Below, piece by piece: positions 20,037 through 29,980 of a DNA stretch of 64,000 bases. The position numbers were made by a program, and so were the translations under genes. Under the pieces are notes generated by a model, which was given only the letters and a program-made list of their open reading frames with translations, did no database searches and was not told the DNA's origin. Position 1 is the first letter of the stretch. Every line of letters starts with the position of its first letter. The stretch lies in NCBI GenBank assembly GCA_900475325.1, contig LS483371.1, positions 1,054,001-1,118,000 of the forward strand, in the 5' to 3' direction. This stretch comes from Paucimonas lemoignei (lineage in GTDB: Bacteria > Pseudomonadota > Gammaproteobacteria > Pseudomonadales > Pseudomonadaceae).

Positions 20037-20534
20037 ATGAGTACACATCGACGCAGCCTGCCATCTTCCCAAAAGGGCATGGTGCTGGTGGTCAGCCTCA
20101 TATTTCTGCTGCTGCTGACATTGCTCGGCGTATCAGCCATGCAGAATGCGACCATGCAGGAAAAAATGGCCAGTAGCGTGATGGTGCGTAATCAGTCTTT
20201 TCAGTTTGCCGAGGCGGCGTTGCGTCTAGGCGAAACGGCCGTTCAACAGAAGAATCTTGTCCCAGCTAAATGCAATTCGAACGCCACCTGCGCGCCGCCG
20301 CCGGAGTCTGTCAATTACCCTAATCCGGGCAGCAACAGCGCATCTGGAGTGACTTGGGTTCGAGCGGGAGAGAGCGCGGTTTATGCCCTGCAAAATATTG
20401 GCACCACCACCACCCCGATCAACCGCCCACCCACCTGTTCGGCCAATAGCACCGTGACCCTTTATCGCGTCACCGCTTCAGCACAACAAGGCAAATCGAT
20501 TACCGTGCTGGAGAGCATCTATGCCAATTGTTAA
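20037..20534 (+). CDS. pilX: Minor pilin PilX
   Basis: The 165-residue prepilin is cut at KG|MVLVVSLIFLLLLTLLGVSAMQ. Glu5 is absent, as expected for the GspK-like tip subunit. The ATG at 20037 is preferred because GAAGAGG precedes it; in-frame TTG codons lie upstream. AEAALRLGE is a PilX-family motif. The C-terminal half has four cysteines (AKCNSNATC, TCSAN, YANC). It overlaps pilY1 by 14 bp. The absence of Glu5 and the gene position support the PilX assignment. Confidence 0.87.
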   Translation: MSTHRRSLPSSQKGMVLVVSLIFLLLLTLLGVSAMQNATMQEKMASSVMVRNQSFQFAEAALRLGETAVQQKNLVPAKCNSNATCAPPPESVNYPNPGSNSASGVTWVRAGESAVYALQNIGTTTTPINRPPTCSANSTVTLYRVTASAQQGKSITVLESIYANC

Positions 20535-23500
20535 AACGCTTCGCTGTGGATTGAAGTATGTCTACGGGGTGCTGTTGGCGTTGTACCTAATGGTTCCGGC
20601 GTATGCGGCGTTTATTCCAGCACAGGTCCCATTGTTGAGTTCATCGGCAGTCAAACCGAATGTGATGCTTCAGGTCGATAACTCCGGAAGTATGGACACT
20701 ATCATCTTGGATGCGGGCTATGATCCTGTCCCGTCTAGGCCACGTATCTATCGAGTGGTTTATAGATGCAGTTTCTTTATTTTCTGTGGTTATTACCAGA
20801 GTGATGAAGTTGTACCTGCTAGCACCAATGCCGATTATGTTTTTATCAACACCTTAACTACAACAGGGTGTAATGATGGCTATAGCTTTTGGCGCAATAG
20901 CAGCTCTTCCGTTGTTTGTCTTCCTCTGGCAGATCCGCAAGGCAGTGGGAAAACCCGCTACCCTGTAAGCTACCTCTCCTATCTGGTCTCGCTAGCGTTG
21001 GTAAATACGGACCTCTCCAGAATTCCCACGGAAAGCCGCATGACCACTGCTATCGACGTAGCCAAAAAGCTGGTTGATGTGGCCAGTAAGCCGTCGGGCA
21101 ATAACTCAGGGCTGCGCATGGGGCTGGCATCTTACAACGTCGTAAGGAGTGGCGATAGCGGTCCGGGGGGTAATATAAAGCAGCCTATCGTGGATATTAA
21201 CGCCGTGCAGCCCAGGCTTTATGTTCCCGAAGTAACCGCTGCAACGGCTGATGCCAATTATAAAGCGTTAATTAAAGCAATCGACACGCTATCGGCAGAA
21301 GCTAACACGCCACTGGCTGAAACCTATTATCAAGTGACGCGCTATTTTCGCGGCCTAACACCGTTTCCTGCCTGGGATGCAACGTCTACGCTGGCGAAAT
21401 CCCCCGCTGTTTTCACAAGCCCGATTCAATATCGCTGTCAGAAGAATTATGGTGTCGTTATTACAGATGGTTTGCCTACTTATGATCGGACATTTCCAAC
21501 GGATGATCCCGACTATACTTCAGATCCCGCCATGTCACTACCGAACTGGGATCAGATAAATAATGATGGACCGTTGAAAGATGAGAGTAATGAAGGGGAC
21601 AGTCTCTATCTTGATGATGTCGCCAAATTTGCCTATGACATTGATATGCGCAAGGATACCGGCTCGGTAAAAGTTGATCTGGCTCAGAAAAGCTGGGACG
21701 TTGGAGGTTTCCCTAAACAGAATATGAGCACCTACACCATCGGCTTCACGGTTGCAGATAAAATGCTTCAGGATGCTGCAAATGACAGTCATGGGCATGG
21801 AAAGTATTTTCAGGCGAATGACAATGCGGGCCTTACAGTAGCTTTGAATCTTGCGCTCAGCGATATCTACGCGAAAATAGGCTCGGGTGGTGGTGGGGCT
21901 GCTAACTCAGCCACCCTGACAGCCGGGACTCGTTTTTATCAGACGCGTTACGACCCTAGCGATTGGCACGGCACCGTCATGGCCTATGATCTGGATTCCA
22001 CTACCGGCGCATTGTCAGACGTCAAGTGGACTACGGATAAACTCATTGTAAGCGGTGCTAAGGGTCAGGCTTTTGAATCTTGGAGCACAGACACGACGCC
22101 GAAAAAAATAGAGTTGAAGTACGATTCATTTTCGGCCGATCAGAAAACAACACTTAATAGCGGTCTGCCAACCGGAGTGACTGGCGCTGATCTGATCAAT
22201 TGGGCCAGAGGCGCTTCAATTGCGAAATTGCGCCCGCGTACGATACTGCTTGGCGACATCATCAACTCGCCCTTGATCGCCTCTATTCCTACCGATAAAA
22301 CTTCAGCTGACTTAGCAGGTAGCACGTCCTATAGCGATTACCTGAGGACCAAAACCCAATCCATGTCATATAGCTTATTAGTTAATGCCAATGACGGGTT
22401 TTTTAACGTGATAAATGCTGACGGCACCCGGCGATACGCCTACCTCCCCTCAACGGCGCTTTCTTCATTGGCCACTATTGCGACCACTGGCTATGGATCT
22501 GGCACCCATAAGTTTACAGTGGATGGGCAAATAGCGGTTTTTGACACCCAATTAGGTAACTCCTGGCGGACTGTTGCATTCGGTGGTGTGGGAGCGGGCG
22601 GAAGTGCTTATTTCGCGGTCAAACTTTTCGAAGGGACAGCAGATTCAACGGAGGCTCTGTGGGAGGTGACGGCGCCCGCTGATCAGAAAAGTGTTAACAA
22701 CCCTTACTACAATCTTGGTTATGCCTATTCCAAACCGGATGTGGGTCGTATGATAGATGGCACAAGCGTTGTTGTACTGGGTAATGGCTATGGCAGTTTT
22801 ACCGGCAGAGCATCCTTGTTTATTCTGAATGCCAATACCGGCGCGGTTATCAAGGAGATTCAGACGCCGATAGTTGATGCCGGTGAGACTTTCAATGGTT
22901 TGTCTTCAGTCAAGCTGGCCGTAAACTCTCAGAACATCGTTCAAGCCGCCTACGCTGGCGACTTGAAAGGCAGGATGTGGAAATTTGATCTGACCGGTGG
23001 CGTAAATGATTGGAAGGTTGCTTTTAGCGGTAAGCCACTGTTCAACACGTTAAATGGAATCAAGCAGCCCATCACGGTGCAGCCGATACTGCTGGACCAC
23101 CCGAGCGGTAACGGGAAAATTGTCTATTTCGGTACTGGGAAATTTAGTGAAGTTGCGGACAAGACTTCTGTAGACCAGCAAACGTTCTATGCGGTGTGGG
23201 ATGCTCCTACGGGTGTTGGCGGCCTCGTCCCAGGTAACCTGCAGCAGCAAAGCATCATCGATCCGCCTATCAGCGGTAAAAATGCGACGTACTACACTTC
23301 TACGAGCAACGACTTTGAATGGACCGCCAAAAGCGGTTGGTTCATATCACTTGCCACTGCAACCCCCTACCTCGGTGAGCGGATTATTTACCCGGCGCAA
23401 ACCAGTCGGTCGCGGATTATTTTTACGACCGCTGCTGTTAACTCAAATGACCCGTGCGAAAGCGTCGGTACGGGGCGTATCTTCGAGCTGGATGCTGCCA

Positions 23501-23751
23501 AGGGCGGCATGCTGACGTATCAAGTTCTCGATACCAACGGGGATAACGATGTCAGTTCTGAGGACAGAATTGTTTCGGGCATGGGGATCGGTACGGGTAT
23601 CCCTAACTTGGCGTCCATCGTTGCGGGTACTGCGTCGAACAATGACAACAAATACTTGATTGACTCCAGCGGTGGCGCAGCCCTGAAAATTGTTGAAAAA
23701 GGCGGCCCAGCCAACGTCTACCAACGCATCATGTGGCGACAAATTAAGTAA
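20521..23751 (+). CDS. pilY1: Type IV pilus tip adhesin PilY1
   Basis: The 1076-residue exported protein has signal peptide residues 1-30 ([13 protein letters not shown]). A von Willebrand A-like domain carries the MIDAS motif DNSGS at D53-S57. The C-terminal half is the PilC-type beta-propeller, with an EF-hand-like calcium loop ([12 protein letters not shown], near residue 1005). PilY1 caps the pilus, acts in surface sensing and controls retraction. I see no RGD motif. Codon use in roughly 20700-22500 is clearly more AT-rich than neighbours (TTA, ATA, TAT), suggesting exchange of the variable N-terminal part. No pilY2 follows, unlike PAO1. Confidence 0.93.
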   Translation: MPIVKTLRCGLKYVYGVLLALYLMVPAYAAFIPAQVPLLSSSAVKPNVMLQVDNSGSMDTIILDAGYDPVPSRPRIYRVVYRCSFFIFCGYYQSDEVVPASTNADYVFINTLTTTGCNDGYSFWRNSSSSVVCLPLADPQGSGKTRYPVSYLSYLVSLALVNTDLSRIPTESRMTTAIDVAKKLVDVASKPSGNNSGLRMGLASYNVVRSGDSGPGGNIKQPIVDINAVQPRLYVPEVTAATADANYKALIKAIDTLSAEANTPLAETYYQVTRYFRGLTPFPAWDATSTLAKSPAVFTSPIQYRCQKNYGVVITDGLPTYDRTFPTDDPDYTSDPAMSLPNWDQINNDGPLKDESNEGDSLYLDDVAKFAYDIDMRKDTGSVKVDLAQKSWDVGGFPKQNMSTYTIGFTVADKMLQDAANDSHGHGKYFQANDNAGLTVALNLALSDIYAKIGSGGGGAANSATLTAGTRFYQTRYDPSDWHGTVMAYDLDSTTGALSDVKWTTDKLIVSGAKGQAFESWSTDTTPKKIELKYDSFSADQKTTLNSGLPTGVTGADLINWARGASIAKLRPRTILLGDIINSPLIASIPTDKTSADLAGSTSYSDYLRTKTQSMSYSLLVNANDGFFNVINADGTRRYAYLPSTALSSLATIATTGYGSGTHKFTVDGQIAVFDTQLGNSWRTVAFGGVGAGGSAYFAVKLFEGTADSTEALWEVTAPADQKSVNNPYYNLGYAYSKPDVGRMIDGTSVVVLGNGYGSFTGRASLFILNANTGAVIKEIQTPIVDAGETFNGLSSVKLAVNSQNIVQAAYAGDLKGRMWKFDLTGGVNDWKVAFSGKPLFNTLNGIKQPITVQPILLDHPSGNGKIVYFGTGKFSEVADKTSVDQQTFYAVWDAPTGVGGLVPGNLQQQSIIDPPISGKNATYYTSTSNDFEWTAKSGWFISLATATPYLGERIIYPAQTSRSRIIFTTAAVNSNDPCESVGTGRIFELDAAKGGMLTYQVLDTNGDNDVSSEDRIVSGMGIGTGIPNLASIVAGTASNNDNKYLIDSSGGAALKIVEKGGPANVYQRIMWRQIK

Positions 23752-23764
23752 AGGAGTGCGGTCC

Positions 23765-24169
23765 ATGCGTTTCAGATCCAAAGGCTTTACCTTGATCGAG
23801 CTCATGATTGTGGTGGCGATTGTCGGTATCCTCGCGGCCATTGCTTACCCCAACTACACCGAGTACACGAAGCGTTCTCAACGGTCGGCGATCGCAAGTC
23901 TTCTGTCTGAGCAGACCCAGGCGTTGGAACGCTATTACTCTCAGCGGGGGCAGTACAGCAATGTGGACGGTTCGCCTCTGACGCTTTCAGCTGGGAACGC
24001 CTTTTACACGATCGCAGCAGATCGCCAGCTCCAGACGTACACACTGACCGCAACTCCCATCGGCACAACCATGATGAAGGGCGACAAGTGCGGCAACTTT
24101 GTGATCACCAACACCGGTAAAATCAGCAACTCTACGGGGTTGGCAACCAGAGACTGCTGGGGCCGCTGA
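23765..24169 (+). CDS. pilE: Minor pilin PilE
   Basis: The 134-residue prepilin has leader MRFRSKG and mature start [27 protein letters not shown]. The rest, with [24 protein letters not shown] and two cysteines (DKCGNF, RDCWGR), matches the PilE class that adapts the minor-pilin tip to the PilA filament. AAGGAG right after the pilY1 stop sets the start. It is the last gene of the fimU operon; thiO follows by 24 bp. Confidence 0.9.
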   Translation: MRFRSKGFTLIELMIVVAIVGILAAIAYPNYTEYTKRSQRSAIASLLSEQTQALERYYSQRGQYSNVDGSPLTLSAGNAFYTIAADRQLQTYTLTATPIGTTMMKGDKCGNFVITNTGKISNSTGLATRDCWGR

Positions 24170-24193
24170 GCCCTTTTTCAGAACGAGAGCATG

Positions 24194-25300
24194 ATGGCCA
24201 AGCAGGTTGTGATTATCGGTGGCGGTGTCATCGGCTTGTTGACGGCGTTCAACCTCGCTAGCGAGGTGGAGCATGTGACGCTGCTGGACCGTTCGGGTCT
24301 GGGGCTGGAGTCTTCGTGGGCGGGGGGCGGGATCGTTTCGCCGCTTTACCCCTGGCGTTACAGTTCGGCCGTCACGGCGTTGGCTCACTGGTCTCAGGAT
24401 TTCTATCCGCAACTGGCTGAGCACCTTTATGCCCGCACGGGCATCGACCCCGAGGTGCACACCACGGGTCTGTACTGGCTGGACCTGGACGACGAGCAAC
24501 AGGCGCTGGACTGGGCGGCTCGGCAAAACCGGCCGTTGAGCGCTGTGGATATCTCTGCCGTGCATGACGCCGTTCCCGTGCTGGGCGATGGCTACAACAG
24601 CGCGATCTACATGGCCAACGTCGCCAATGTGCGCAACCCACGCCTGGTCAAATCCTTGAAAGCTGCTTTGATGGCCTTGCCCAACGTCACGCTGATCGAG
24701 CAGTGCGAAGTGCTGGGTTTTGTCCGGGACGGCGAGCGGGTGCAGGGTGTAGCGACAACGCTCGGCGACATGCTTGGCGATGAGGTTGTACTCACGGCGG
24801 GTGCCTGGAGTGGTGAGCTGCTCAAGACCCTCGGGCTCGAGTTGCCGGTCGAACCCGTCAAAGGGCAGATGATTCTGTACAAATGCGCGGCGGATTTTCT
24901 GCCGAGCATGGTGCTGGCCAAGGGGCGCTATGCGATTCCACGGCGCGACGGCCACATTCTGGTGGGCAGCACGCTGGAGCACGAAGGCTTCGATAAAACC
25001 CCAACGGATGTCGCGCTGGAAAGCTTGAAAGCGTCCGCCGTGGAGTTGATTCCGGCGCTGGCGGATGCCGAGGTGGTCGGGCATTGGGCCGGTTTGCGTC
25101 CGGGGTCGCCAGAAGGCATTCCGTACATTGGCCCCCTGTCCGGGTTTGAAGGCCTGTGGCTGAACTGCGGGCATTATCGCAATGGTCTGGTGCTGGCACC
25201 GGCGTCCTGCCAGTTGCTGGCCGATTTGCTGCTGGGGCGTGAGCCGGTGATTGATGCCGCGCCGTATGCGCCGGATGGCCGGGTCAGCGGGATTTTGTAG
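24194..25300 (+). CDS. thiO: Glycine oxidase ThiO
   Basis: This FAD-dependent D-amino-acid-oxidase-fold enzyme (368 residues) oxidises glycine to the imine used for the thiazole ring of thiamine. The dinucleotide fold VVIIGGGVIGLLTAFNLA is at the N-terminus. WAGGGIVSPLYPWRY and GLRPGSPEGIPYIGP are family motifs. Tandem ATGs at 24191 and 24194 are possible; I chose the second on spacing. The stop codon TAG lies inside the left arm of a REP palindrome. It is next to the pil genes as in P. aeruginosa. Confidence 0.92.
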   Translation: MAKQVVIIGGGVIGLLTAFNLASEVEHVTLLDRSGLGLESSWAGGGIVSPLYPWRYSSAVTALAHWSQDFYPQLAEHLYARTGIDPEVHTTGLYWLDLDDEQQALDWAARQNRPLSAVDISAVHDAVPVLGDGYNSAIYMANVANVRNPRLVKSLKAALMALPNVTLIEQCEVLGFVRDGERVQGVATTLGDMLGDEVVLTAGAWSGELLKTLGLELPVEPVKGQMILYKCAADFLPSMVLAKGRYAIPRRDGHILVGSTLEHEGFDKTPTDVALESLKASAVELIPALADAEVVGHWAGLRPGSPEGIPYIGPLSGFEGLWLNCGHYRNGLVLAPASCQLLADLLLGREPVIDAAPYAPDGRVSGIL

Positions 25301-25368
25301 GAGCTGCCGGAGGCTGCGAAGGCAATGTGTCAGGTAGATTGCGTTCGCAGCCTTCGGCAGCTCCTACA
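25296..25368. repeat. REP palindrome, family C copy 2, supplying the thiO stop
   Basis: The arms TGTAGGAGCTGCCGGAGGCT and its near-complement end at 25368. TAG of the left arm is the thiO stop codon (25298-25300). The other end is 17 bp from the convergent pilR stop. Confidence 0.9.
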
Positions 25369-25385
25369 GATGGACTTCTACTTTT

Positions 25386-26717
25386 CTACTCCAACCCCAA
25401 CTTCTTCAACCGATAGCGCATCGACCGAAATGAAAGGTTCAGGCGCTGGGCGGCGGCGGTTCTGTTCCAGCGGGTTTCTTCCAGGGCCTGGAGGATTAGC
25501 TTGCGCTCGATGCTTTCCAGGTAGTCCTCGAGGTTGTCGATGTCGGCGAGGTTGGCGCTGTCCTGCTCGACGGGCGCGGAGTGCGCCAGGCGCAGGTCGG
25601 TGACGTTGATCTGGTCGTTCTCGCACAGCGTATAGGCGCGTTCGAGGATGTTCTCCAGTTCGCGCACGTTGCCGGGGAAGCGATAGCCCTTGAGTGCCTG
25701 GAGGGCCTGAGGCGCCAGTTGCGCAGGGGCGCCGTCGCTTGCCAGGCGTTTGAGCATATGAGCGGCCAGTTGTTCGATGTCTTCGTGTCGCTCGCGTAAC
25801 GGGGGCACAAGCAGCTCAATGACGTTCAGCCGGTAATACAGGTCCTGACGGAACCGCCCGGCGGCGACTTCGGCGCTGAGGTCTTTGTGGGTGGCGCACA
25901 GCACCCGCACATCTACCACCGACTCTTGCTGGTCACCGACGGCGCGAATGGATTTCTCCTGGATCGCGCGCAGCAGTTTGACCTGCATCGCCATGGGCAG
26001 GTCTGCCACTTCATCGAGAAACAACGTGCCGCCATTGGCCGCCTGAAACAGCCCGGGTTTGTCTTCGTGGGCGCCGCTGAAGCTGCCTTTGCGATGGCCG
26101 AAGAATTCGCTTTCCATCAGTTCAGTCGGGATCGCGCCGCAGTTGACCGGCACAAACGGCCGTTCAACCCGGGGGCCTTGTTCGTGGATCAAGCGGGCCA
26201 CCAGCTCTTTGCCACTGCCGGATTCACCGCTGATGTAGATCGGTGCCTGACTGCGGGCCAGCTTGCCGATCTGCTGACGCAACGCGCAAATCGGCGCCGA
26301 GTCGCCCAGCAAGCGGCGATCAATGTTGCGTTCGGGTAGGCTTTGCGTTTGCAGACGCAGGGCGCTGCTGACCAGCTCGCGCAGTCGGCCAAGGTCCACC
26401 GGCTTGGTGAGGAAGTCAAAGGCGCCGGCCTTGAGGGCATGAATGGCCGTGTCGAGGTTGCCGTGTGCAGTGATCATCGCCACGGGCACCTGAGCATGGC
26501 GCTGCTGGATATGCTGCACCAACTCCAGGCCATTGCCGTCGGGCAGGCGCATGTCGGTCAGGCACAGGTCGAAGGTCTCGCGGGCCAGCCAGTCATGGGC
26601 TTCCTTGACGTTGCGGGCGCTACGGGTGGCGAGTTTCATCCGCCCCAGCGTGATCTCCAGGAGTTCGCGGATATCGGGTTCGTCATCGACAATCAGGATT
26701 TTTGGCCGTTGGCTCAT
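25386..26717 (-). CDS. pilR: Sigma-54 response regulator PilR
   Basis: The 443-residue NtrC-type activator of pilA has a receiver domain (residues 1-120; D11, D12, phosphoacceptor D55 in CLTDMRLPDG, K105). The AAA+ domain follows (about 140-370; Walker A GESGSGKE at 164-171, FLDEVADLP, GNVRELEN), then a Fis-type helix-turn-helix tail (ETRWNRTAAAQRLNLSFRSMRYRLKKLG). The sigma-54 contact loop reads GSFSGA (211-216) instead of GAFTGA. The start is 2 bp after the pilS stop, so the two are co-translated. Confidence 0.95.
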   Translation of the reverse strand: MSQRPKILIVDDEPDIRELLEITLGRMKLATRSARNVKEAHDWLARETFDLCLTDMRLPDGNGLELVQHIQQRHAQVPVAMITAHGNLDTAIHALKAGAFDFLTKPVDLGRLRELVSSALRLQTQSLPERNIDRRLLGDSAPICALRQQIGKLARSQAPIYISGESGSGKELVARLIHEQGPRVERPFVPVNCGAIPTELMESEFFGHRKGSFSGAHEDKPGLFQAANGGTLFLDEVADLPMAMQVKLLRAIQEKSIRAVGDQQESVVDVRVLCATHKDLSAEVAAGRFRQDLYYRLNVIELLVPPLRERHEDIEQLAAHMLKRLASDGAPAQLAPQALQALKGYRFPGNVRELENILERAYTLCENDQINVTDLRLAHSAPVEQDSANLADIDNLEDYLESIERKLILQALEETRWNRTAAAQRLNLSFRSMRYRLKKLGLE

Positions 26718-26719
26718 GG

Positions 26720-28312
26720 TCAACTCAACTTCAACGGGTGGGCGAAGGTAATACGCAGGCAACTGCCGCCACCTTCCCGAAATGTGTAGTCCAGATGCGC
26801 CTGATTGCTTTCGCAAAGCTCCCGTGAAAGATAAAGGCCCAGGCCGGTGCCTTTGCTTTCGGTGGTGAAGAACGGTTCGAACAGCTTGGTGAGGTGCTCG
26901 TTGGCAACGCCTTGGCCATCGTCCAGCACTTCCAGAATCGGCTGGTCGCTGGTGGGGTCCTGGAACAGCCTGAGCCACACTTGCGCTTGCTCGTTGTGCT
27001 TACCACTGTAGCGCAAAGCGTTTTGCAGCAGATTATTCACCACCTGATTGAGCTGTTCAGCATCCATGCGCGTGGTGAGCGGGGCAGGGCTGATGTCCAG
27101 GTGGACGAGCTGATTGGGCTTGATCTGGGTGCGAACTTCGGCGACGAACGTTTCCAGCCAGCTTTGCAGGTCCAGCAACTCGGGTTCGGCGTCGCGGCGA
27201 CGGGACAGCTGCAACACGTTTTCAATGACCCGGTTCATGCGCCGCGACTGGTCCTGAATGATTTGCCCCAGGCGACGATCTGCGCCGTGCAGGTCTTCGG
27301 ACTCGTAAAGCAATTGCGCGGCATGGCTGATCGCGCCCAGTGGGTTGCGGACTTCGTGGGCGATACTCGCCGTCAGCCGACCAAGGGCAGCGAGCTTGAG
27401 CTGCTGGGCCTGGCGCGATATCAACGACAGGTCTTCGAGGAAGATCAGGGTCTGGCGCTGGTCGCCTCGGTTGAGCGCGACAAACCCCGGTTGCAGGATC
27501 GGGCCGCTGGCGCTGGTGGAAATGCTGTGCGGATCCAGTGCCGGGTTGACCAGCCATTGGCGCAGCCGCGTCACCAATTGTGGCGAATAACTGTCGATGA
27601 CCTGCCCGGTCAATTGCTCATGACCCAGCAACGATAGCGCGCTCTGGTTGGCCAGCAGCACGCGGCGTCGGGCGTCGAGCACGATAATGCCGGTACGCAT
27701 GCGCTGCAGAATCAGTGCGTTGAGTTCTTCGAGGTTGTCGACGTCGGCAGCGCGGCGCTCGGCCAGGGCTTCGCTGATCAGCAGGCGGCCGGTCAGGGCC
27801 TGCACCATCAACGCGGCTGCAAAGCATAGTGCCCCCAGCGAGCCGGCCTGCACGTAATGGTTGGCGGCAGTGGGGCTGTTGAAGCTGAGGTAGAACGTCA
27901 GATAGATGATGCCGATGGCCGACACGGCCGCAATGAGCAGACCCATGCGGCCGCGCAACAGCACATTACTGATGGCCACGGAGGCAATGAGCACGTTGCC
28001 GATCCCGCTCGGAGGCCCGCCGCCGGCGTAGAACAGCCCGGACAGCAGCAGCGCGTCAGCTATGGCCAGGGCAAATAGCTGACCTTTGTGGCGTGGGCGC
28101 TCCAGGAGCACCACGACGAGAATATTGAACACCAGGTACAACCAGCACCCGGCGCGGAACAGGTCGGGGTTGGCCATCTCCAGCAGCTCGGTGTCCAGGC
28201 TGCTGGAAATCAACAGCACCAGCATGATGCCGATGGTCAGTCGATAGAGATGATAAAGCCGCAGTATGCGCTGAGCCTGAGGACTGCCGAGTGACAGTGC
28301 TTTAGCGATCAC
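26720..28312 (-). CDS. pilS: Sensor histidine kinase PilS
   Basis: The 530-residue inner-membrane kinase partners PilR. Six membrane helices span about residues 24-172, a PAS domain about 190-300 (RTGIIVLDARRRVLLANQ). The H-box is IAHEVRNPLG with H319. The N box (NQVVNNLLQNALRYS) and G boxes (DDGQGV, GTGLGLYLSREL) follow. It senses PilA level in the membrane in P. aeruginosa. GTG start at 28312, overlapping the upstream small gene by 11 bp. Confidence 0.94.
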   Translation of the reverse strand: MIAKALSLGSPQAQRILRLYHLYRLTIGIMLVLLISSSLDTELLEMANPDLFRAGCWLYLVFNILVVVLLERPRHKGQLFALAIADALLLSGLFYAGGGPPSGIGNVLIASVAISNVLLRGRMGLLIAAVSAIGIIYLTFYLSFNSPTAANHYVQAGSLGALCFAAALMVQALTGRLLISEALAERRAADVDNLEELNALILQRMRTGIIVLDARRRVLLANQSALSLLGHEQLTGQVIDSYSPQLVTRLRQWLVNPALDPHSISTSASGPILQPGFVALNRGDQRQTLIFLEDLSLISRQAQQLKLAALGRLTASIAHEVRNPLGAISHAAQLLYESEDLHGADRRLGQIIQDQSRRMNRVIENVLQLSRRRDAEPELLDLQSWLETFVAEVRTQIKPNQLVHLDISPAPLTTRMDAEQLNQVVNNLLQNALRYSGKHNEQAQVWLRLFQDPTSDQPILEVLDDGQGVANEHLTKLFEPFFTTESKGTGLGLYLSRELCESNQAHLDYTFREGGGSCLRITFAHPLKLS

Positions 28313-28547
28313 GTGCCGCAGGGCCTTCTAGCCGATGGGCCTCGCTGCAATACCATTGGTTTGCCTGGCTTAGCGCTCGGTCTTGTGGCAAATGCACACC
28401 GCATTGGGCGCAGCGGACCATCGGCGCAGCAGCGCTTTCGGCGGCAGGAGCGTTGGGTTTACGGCGTGGAGCAGGGGGGTTGATCAGACGCTTGATGAAC
28501 CACACGGCCGCAGCGATCAGCGCGACCCACATAATTAAGCGAATCAT
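28302..28547 (-). CDS. Small membrane-anchored zinc-ribbon-like protein (PP0318 family)
   Basis: The 81-residue protein has one N-terminal membrane helix (IMWVALIAAAVWFIKRLI), a proline/alanine linker and a C-terminal module with CAQCGVHLP and WYCSEAHR, which looks like a small metal-binding ribbon. Its end overlaps pilS by 11 bp, so it is probably the first gene of a pilS-pilR operon. I recall this family from Pseudomonas as an uncharacterised companion of pilSR. A role in pilus signalling is only inferred from position. Confidence 0.78.
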   Translation of the reverse strand: MIRLIMWVALIAAAVWFIKRLINPPAPRRKPNAPAAESAAAPMVRCAQCGVHLPQDRALSQANQWYCSEAHRLEGPAARDR

Positions 28548-28641
28548 GATGTCCAGCTTGGTGATTGGAGATTTTCGCAGTGTAGCGAAGGCGGGGGGTT
28601 GTGTCTCTGAGGGTGATGCGGTCGTAAGGAAAACCTGAAAG

Positions 28642-28750
28642 CTGTGGGAGCGACCGGGGTGGCGCTCCACCTTGCTCGCGAAGGCGATACTTCTGCAGTG
28701 AGAAAGGCGCTGGATATACCGGCCCCTTCGCGAGCAAGCTCGCTCCCACG
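28642..28750. repeat. REP doublet, family B copy 3, left arm interrupted
   Basis: The right arm is intact (CGCGAGCAAGCTCGCTCCCAC). The left arm GTGGGAGCGA is separated from TTGCTCGCGAAGG by 18 bp (28654-28671) that themselves contain the small hairpin GGTGG-CGCT-CCACC. Confidence 0.85.
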
Positions 28751-28766
28751 GTCATTGGGGGTTCCA

Positions 28767-28800
28767 AAACAAAAAAAGGCCCGAAGGCCTTTTTTGTTTT
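28767..28800. terminator. Terminator of bamD (bidirectional structure)
   Basis: AAAACAAAAAAAGGCC, a 4-nt loop CGAA, and GGCCTTTTTTGTTTT form a symmetric stem 10 bp past the bamD stop on the minus strand. Confidence 0.9.
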
Positions 28801-28809
28801 ACGCATGGA

Positions 28810-29832
28810 TCAGTCGAACAGACCCAGCGTCATGTAGCTGAACCACGAACGGTCTTTAGTGCCTGCCGCTTCCGCTGCTTCGCGCTCCTGTTCGTCGAGC
28901 TCTGCCTGATTTTCCGGCAGCAGCTCTTTCGGGATGGCGTCCTTGGCATCCTGGTACTGACGGATCACATCCTGGTTGGCGCGGGTCTGGCCCGGCGGCA
29001 GCGGCGGATTGCTTTCGATCAGGCCCAATGTCGCCTTGGACAGCCACGAACGGTTGTCGGCCTCGGCTTCACGTGGCACGAACTGACCGTCGACCAGTTG
29101 CGGGTGGTTCGGGTAGTTAGCCTTGAGCACTTCCAGGCTGGTGGCCGACAGGTCGTCCAGGTGCAGACGCTGGTAGGACTCGACCATCACTGCCAGGCCG
29201 TCGCCCACGGATGGGGTTTCCTGGAAGTTTTCGATCACGTAACGGCCACGGTTGGCAGCAGCGACGTAAGCCTGACGGGTCAGGTAATAGTCGGCTACGT
29301 GGATTTCGTAGGAAGCCAGCAGGTTGCGCAGGTAGATCATGCGCTGCTTGGCGTCTGGCGCGTAACGGCTGTTCGGAAAGCGACTGGTCAGCTGCGCGAA
29401 CTCGTTGAACGAGTCACGTGCTGCGCCCGGGTCACGCTTGGTCTGGTCCAGCGGCAGGAAGCGCGCCAGCAGGCCAACGTCCTGGTCGAAGGATGTCAGG
29501 CCTTTCATGTAGTAGGCGTAGTCGACATTCGGATGCTGTGGGTGCAAACGGATGAAACGCTCGGCAGCAGACTTCGCGGCCTCAGGTTCCCCGCTCTTGT
29601 AGTTCGAGTAGATCAGCTCAAGCTGAGCCTGATCGGCATAGCGCCCGAACGGATAACGCGACTCCAGCGCCTTGAGCTTGTCAGTGGCGGTCGAATAGCT
29701 GTTGTTGCCCAGGTCGGCCTGCGCCTGCTGGTACAGCTCGACTTCGCTGAGGTTCTCGTCGATCACTTCCTTCGACGAGCAGGCAGCGGTGAGTGCGAGG
29801 ATGGCGATCAGCAGCAGGTGTTTCACTTGCAT
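28810..29832 (-). CDS. bamD: Outer-membrane assembly lipoprotein BamD
   Basis: This essential BAM-complex lipoprotein inserts beta-barrel proteins in the outer membrane. The 340-residue protein has a lipoprotein signal ([18 protein letters not shown], lipidated C18) and five TPR-like repeats, with the conserved [19 protein letters not shown] and [13 protein letters not shown]. It is longer at the C-terminus than E. coli BamD (245), as usual in Pseudomonas, ending [14 protein letters not shown]. It is divergent from rluD, the conserved arrangement. Confidence 0.95.
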   Translation of the reverse strand: MQVKHLLLIAILALTAACSSKEVIDENLSEVELYQQAQADLGNNSYSTATDKLKALESRYPFGRYADQAQLELIYSNYKSGEPEAAKSAAERFIRLHPQHPNVDYAYYMKGLTSFDQDVGLLARFLPLDQTKRDPGAARDSFNEFAQLTSRFPNSRYAPDAKQRMIYLRNLLASYEIHVADYYLTRQAYVAAANRGRYVIENFQETPSVGDGLAVMVESYQRLHLDDLSATSLEVLKANYPNHPQLVDGQFVPREAEADNRSWLSKATLGLIESNPPLPPGQTRANQDVIRQYQDAKDAIPKELLPENQAELDEQEREAAEAAGTKDRSWFSYMTLGLFD

Positions 29833-29980
29833 GGCGGCTTGCGTCCCTATAACGGTCGCTGTCTTGGGCGAGACCGTCCTGTTATGATGAGCGCCCCGCG
29901 GAACCCCCGGGGCAAAAGACGCCGTATTTAACCACAAGCGCGCTGCCGAAACCAAAGGCTAGCCGCCACCTAGTCTGGCC

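Noticed and set aside
29864..29888. Promoter TTGGGC...TATGAT between bamD and rluD
   Set aside because: The TATGAT is a good -10, but the spacer to TTGGGC is only 13 nt and no other -35 fits.
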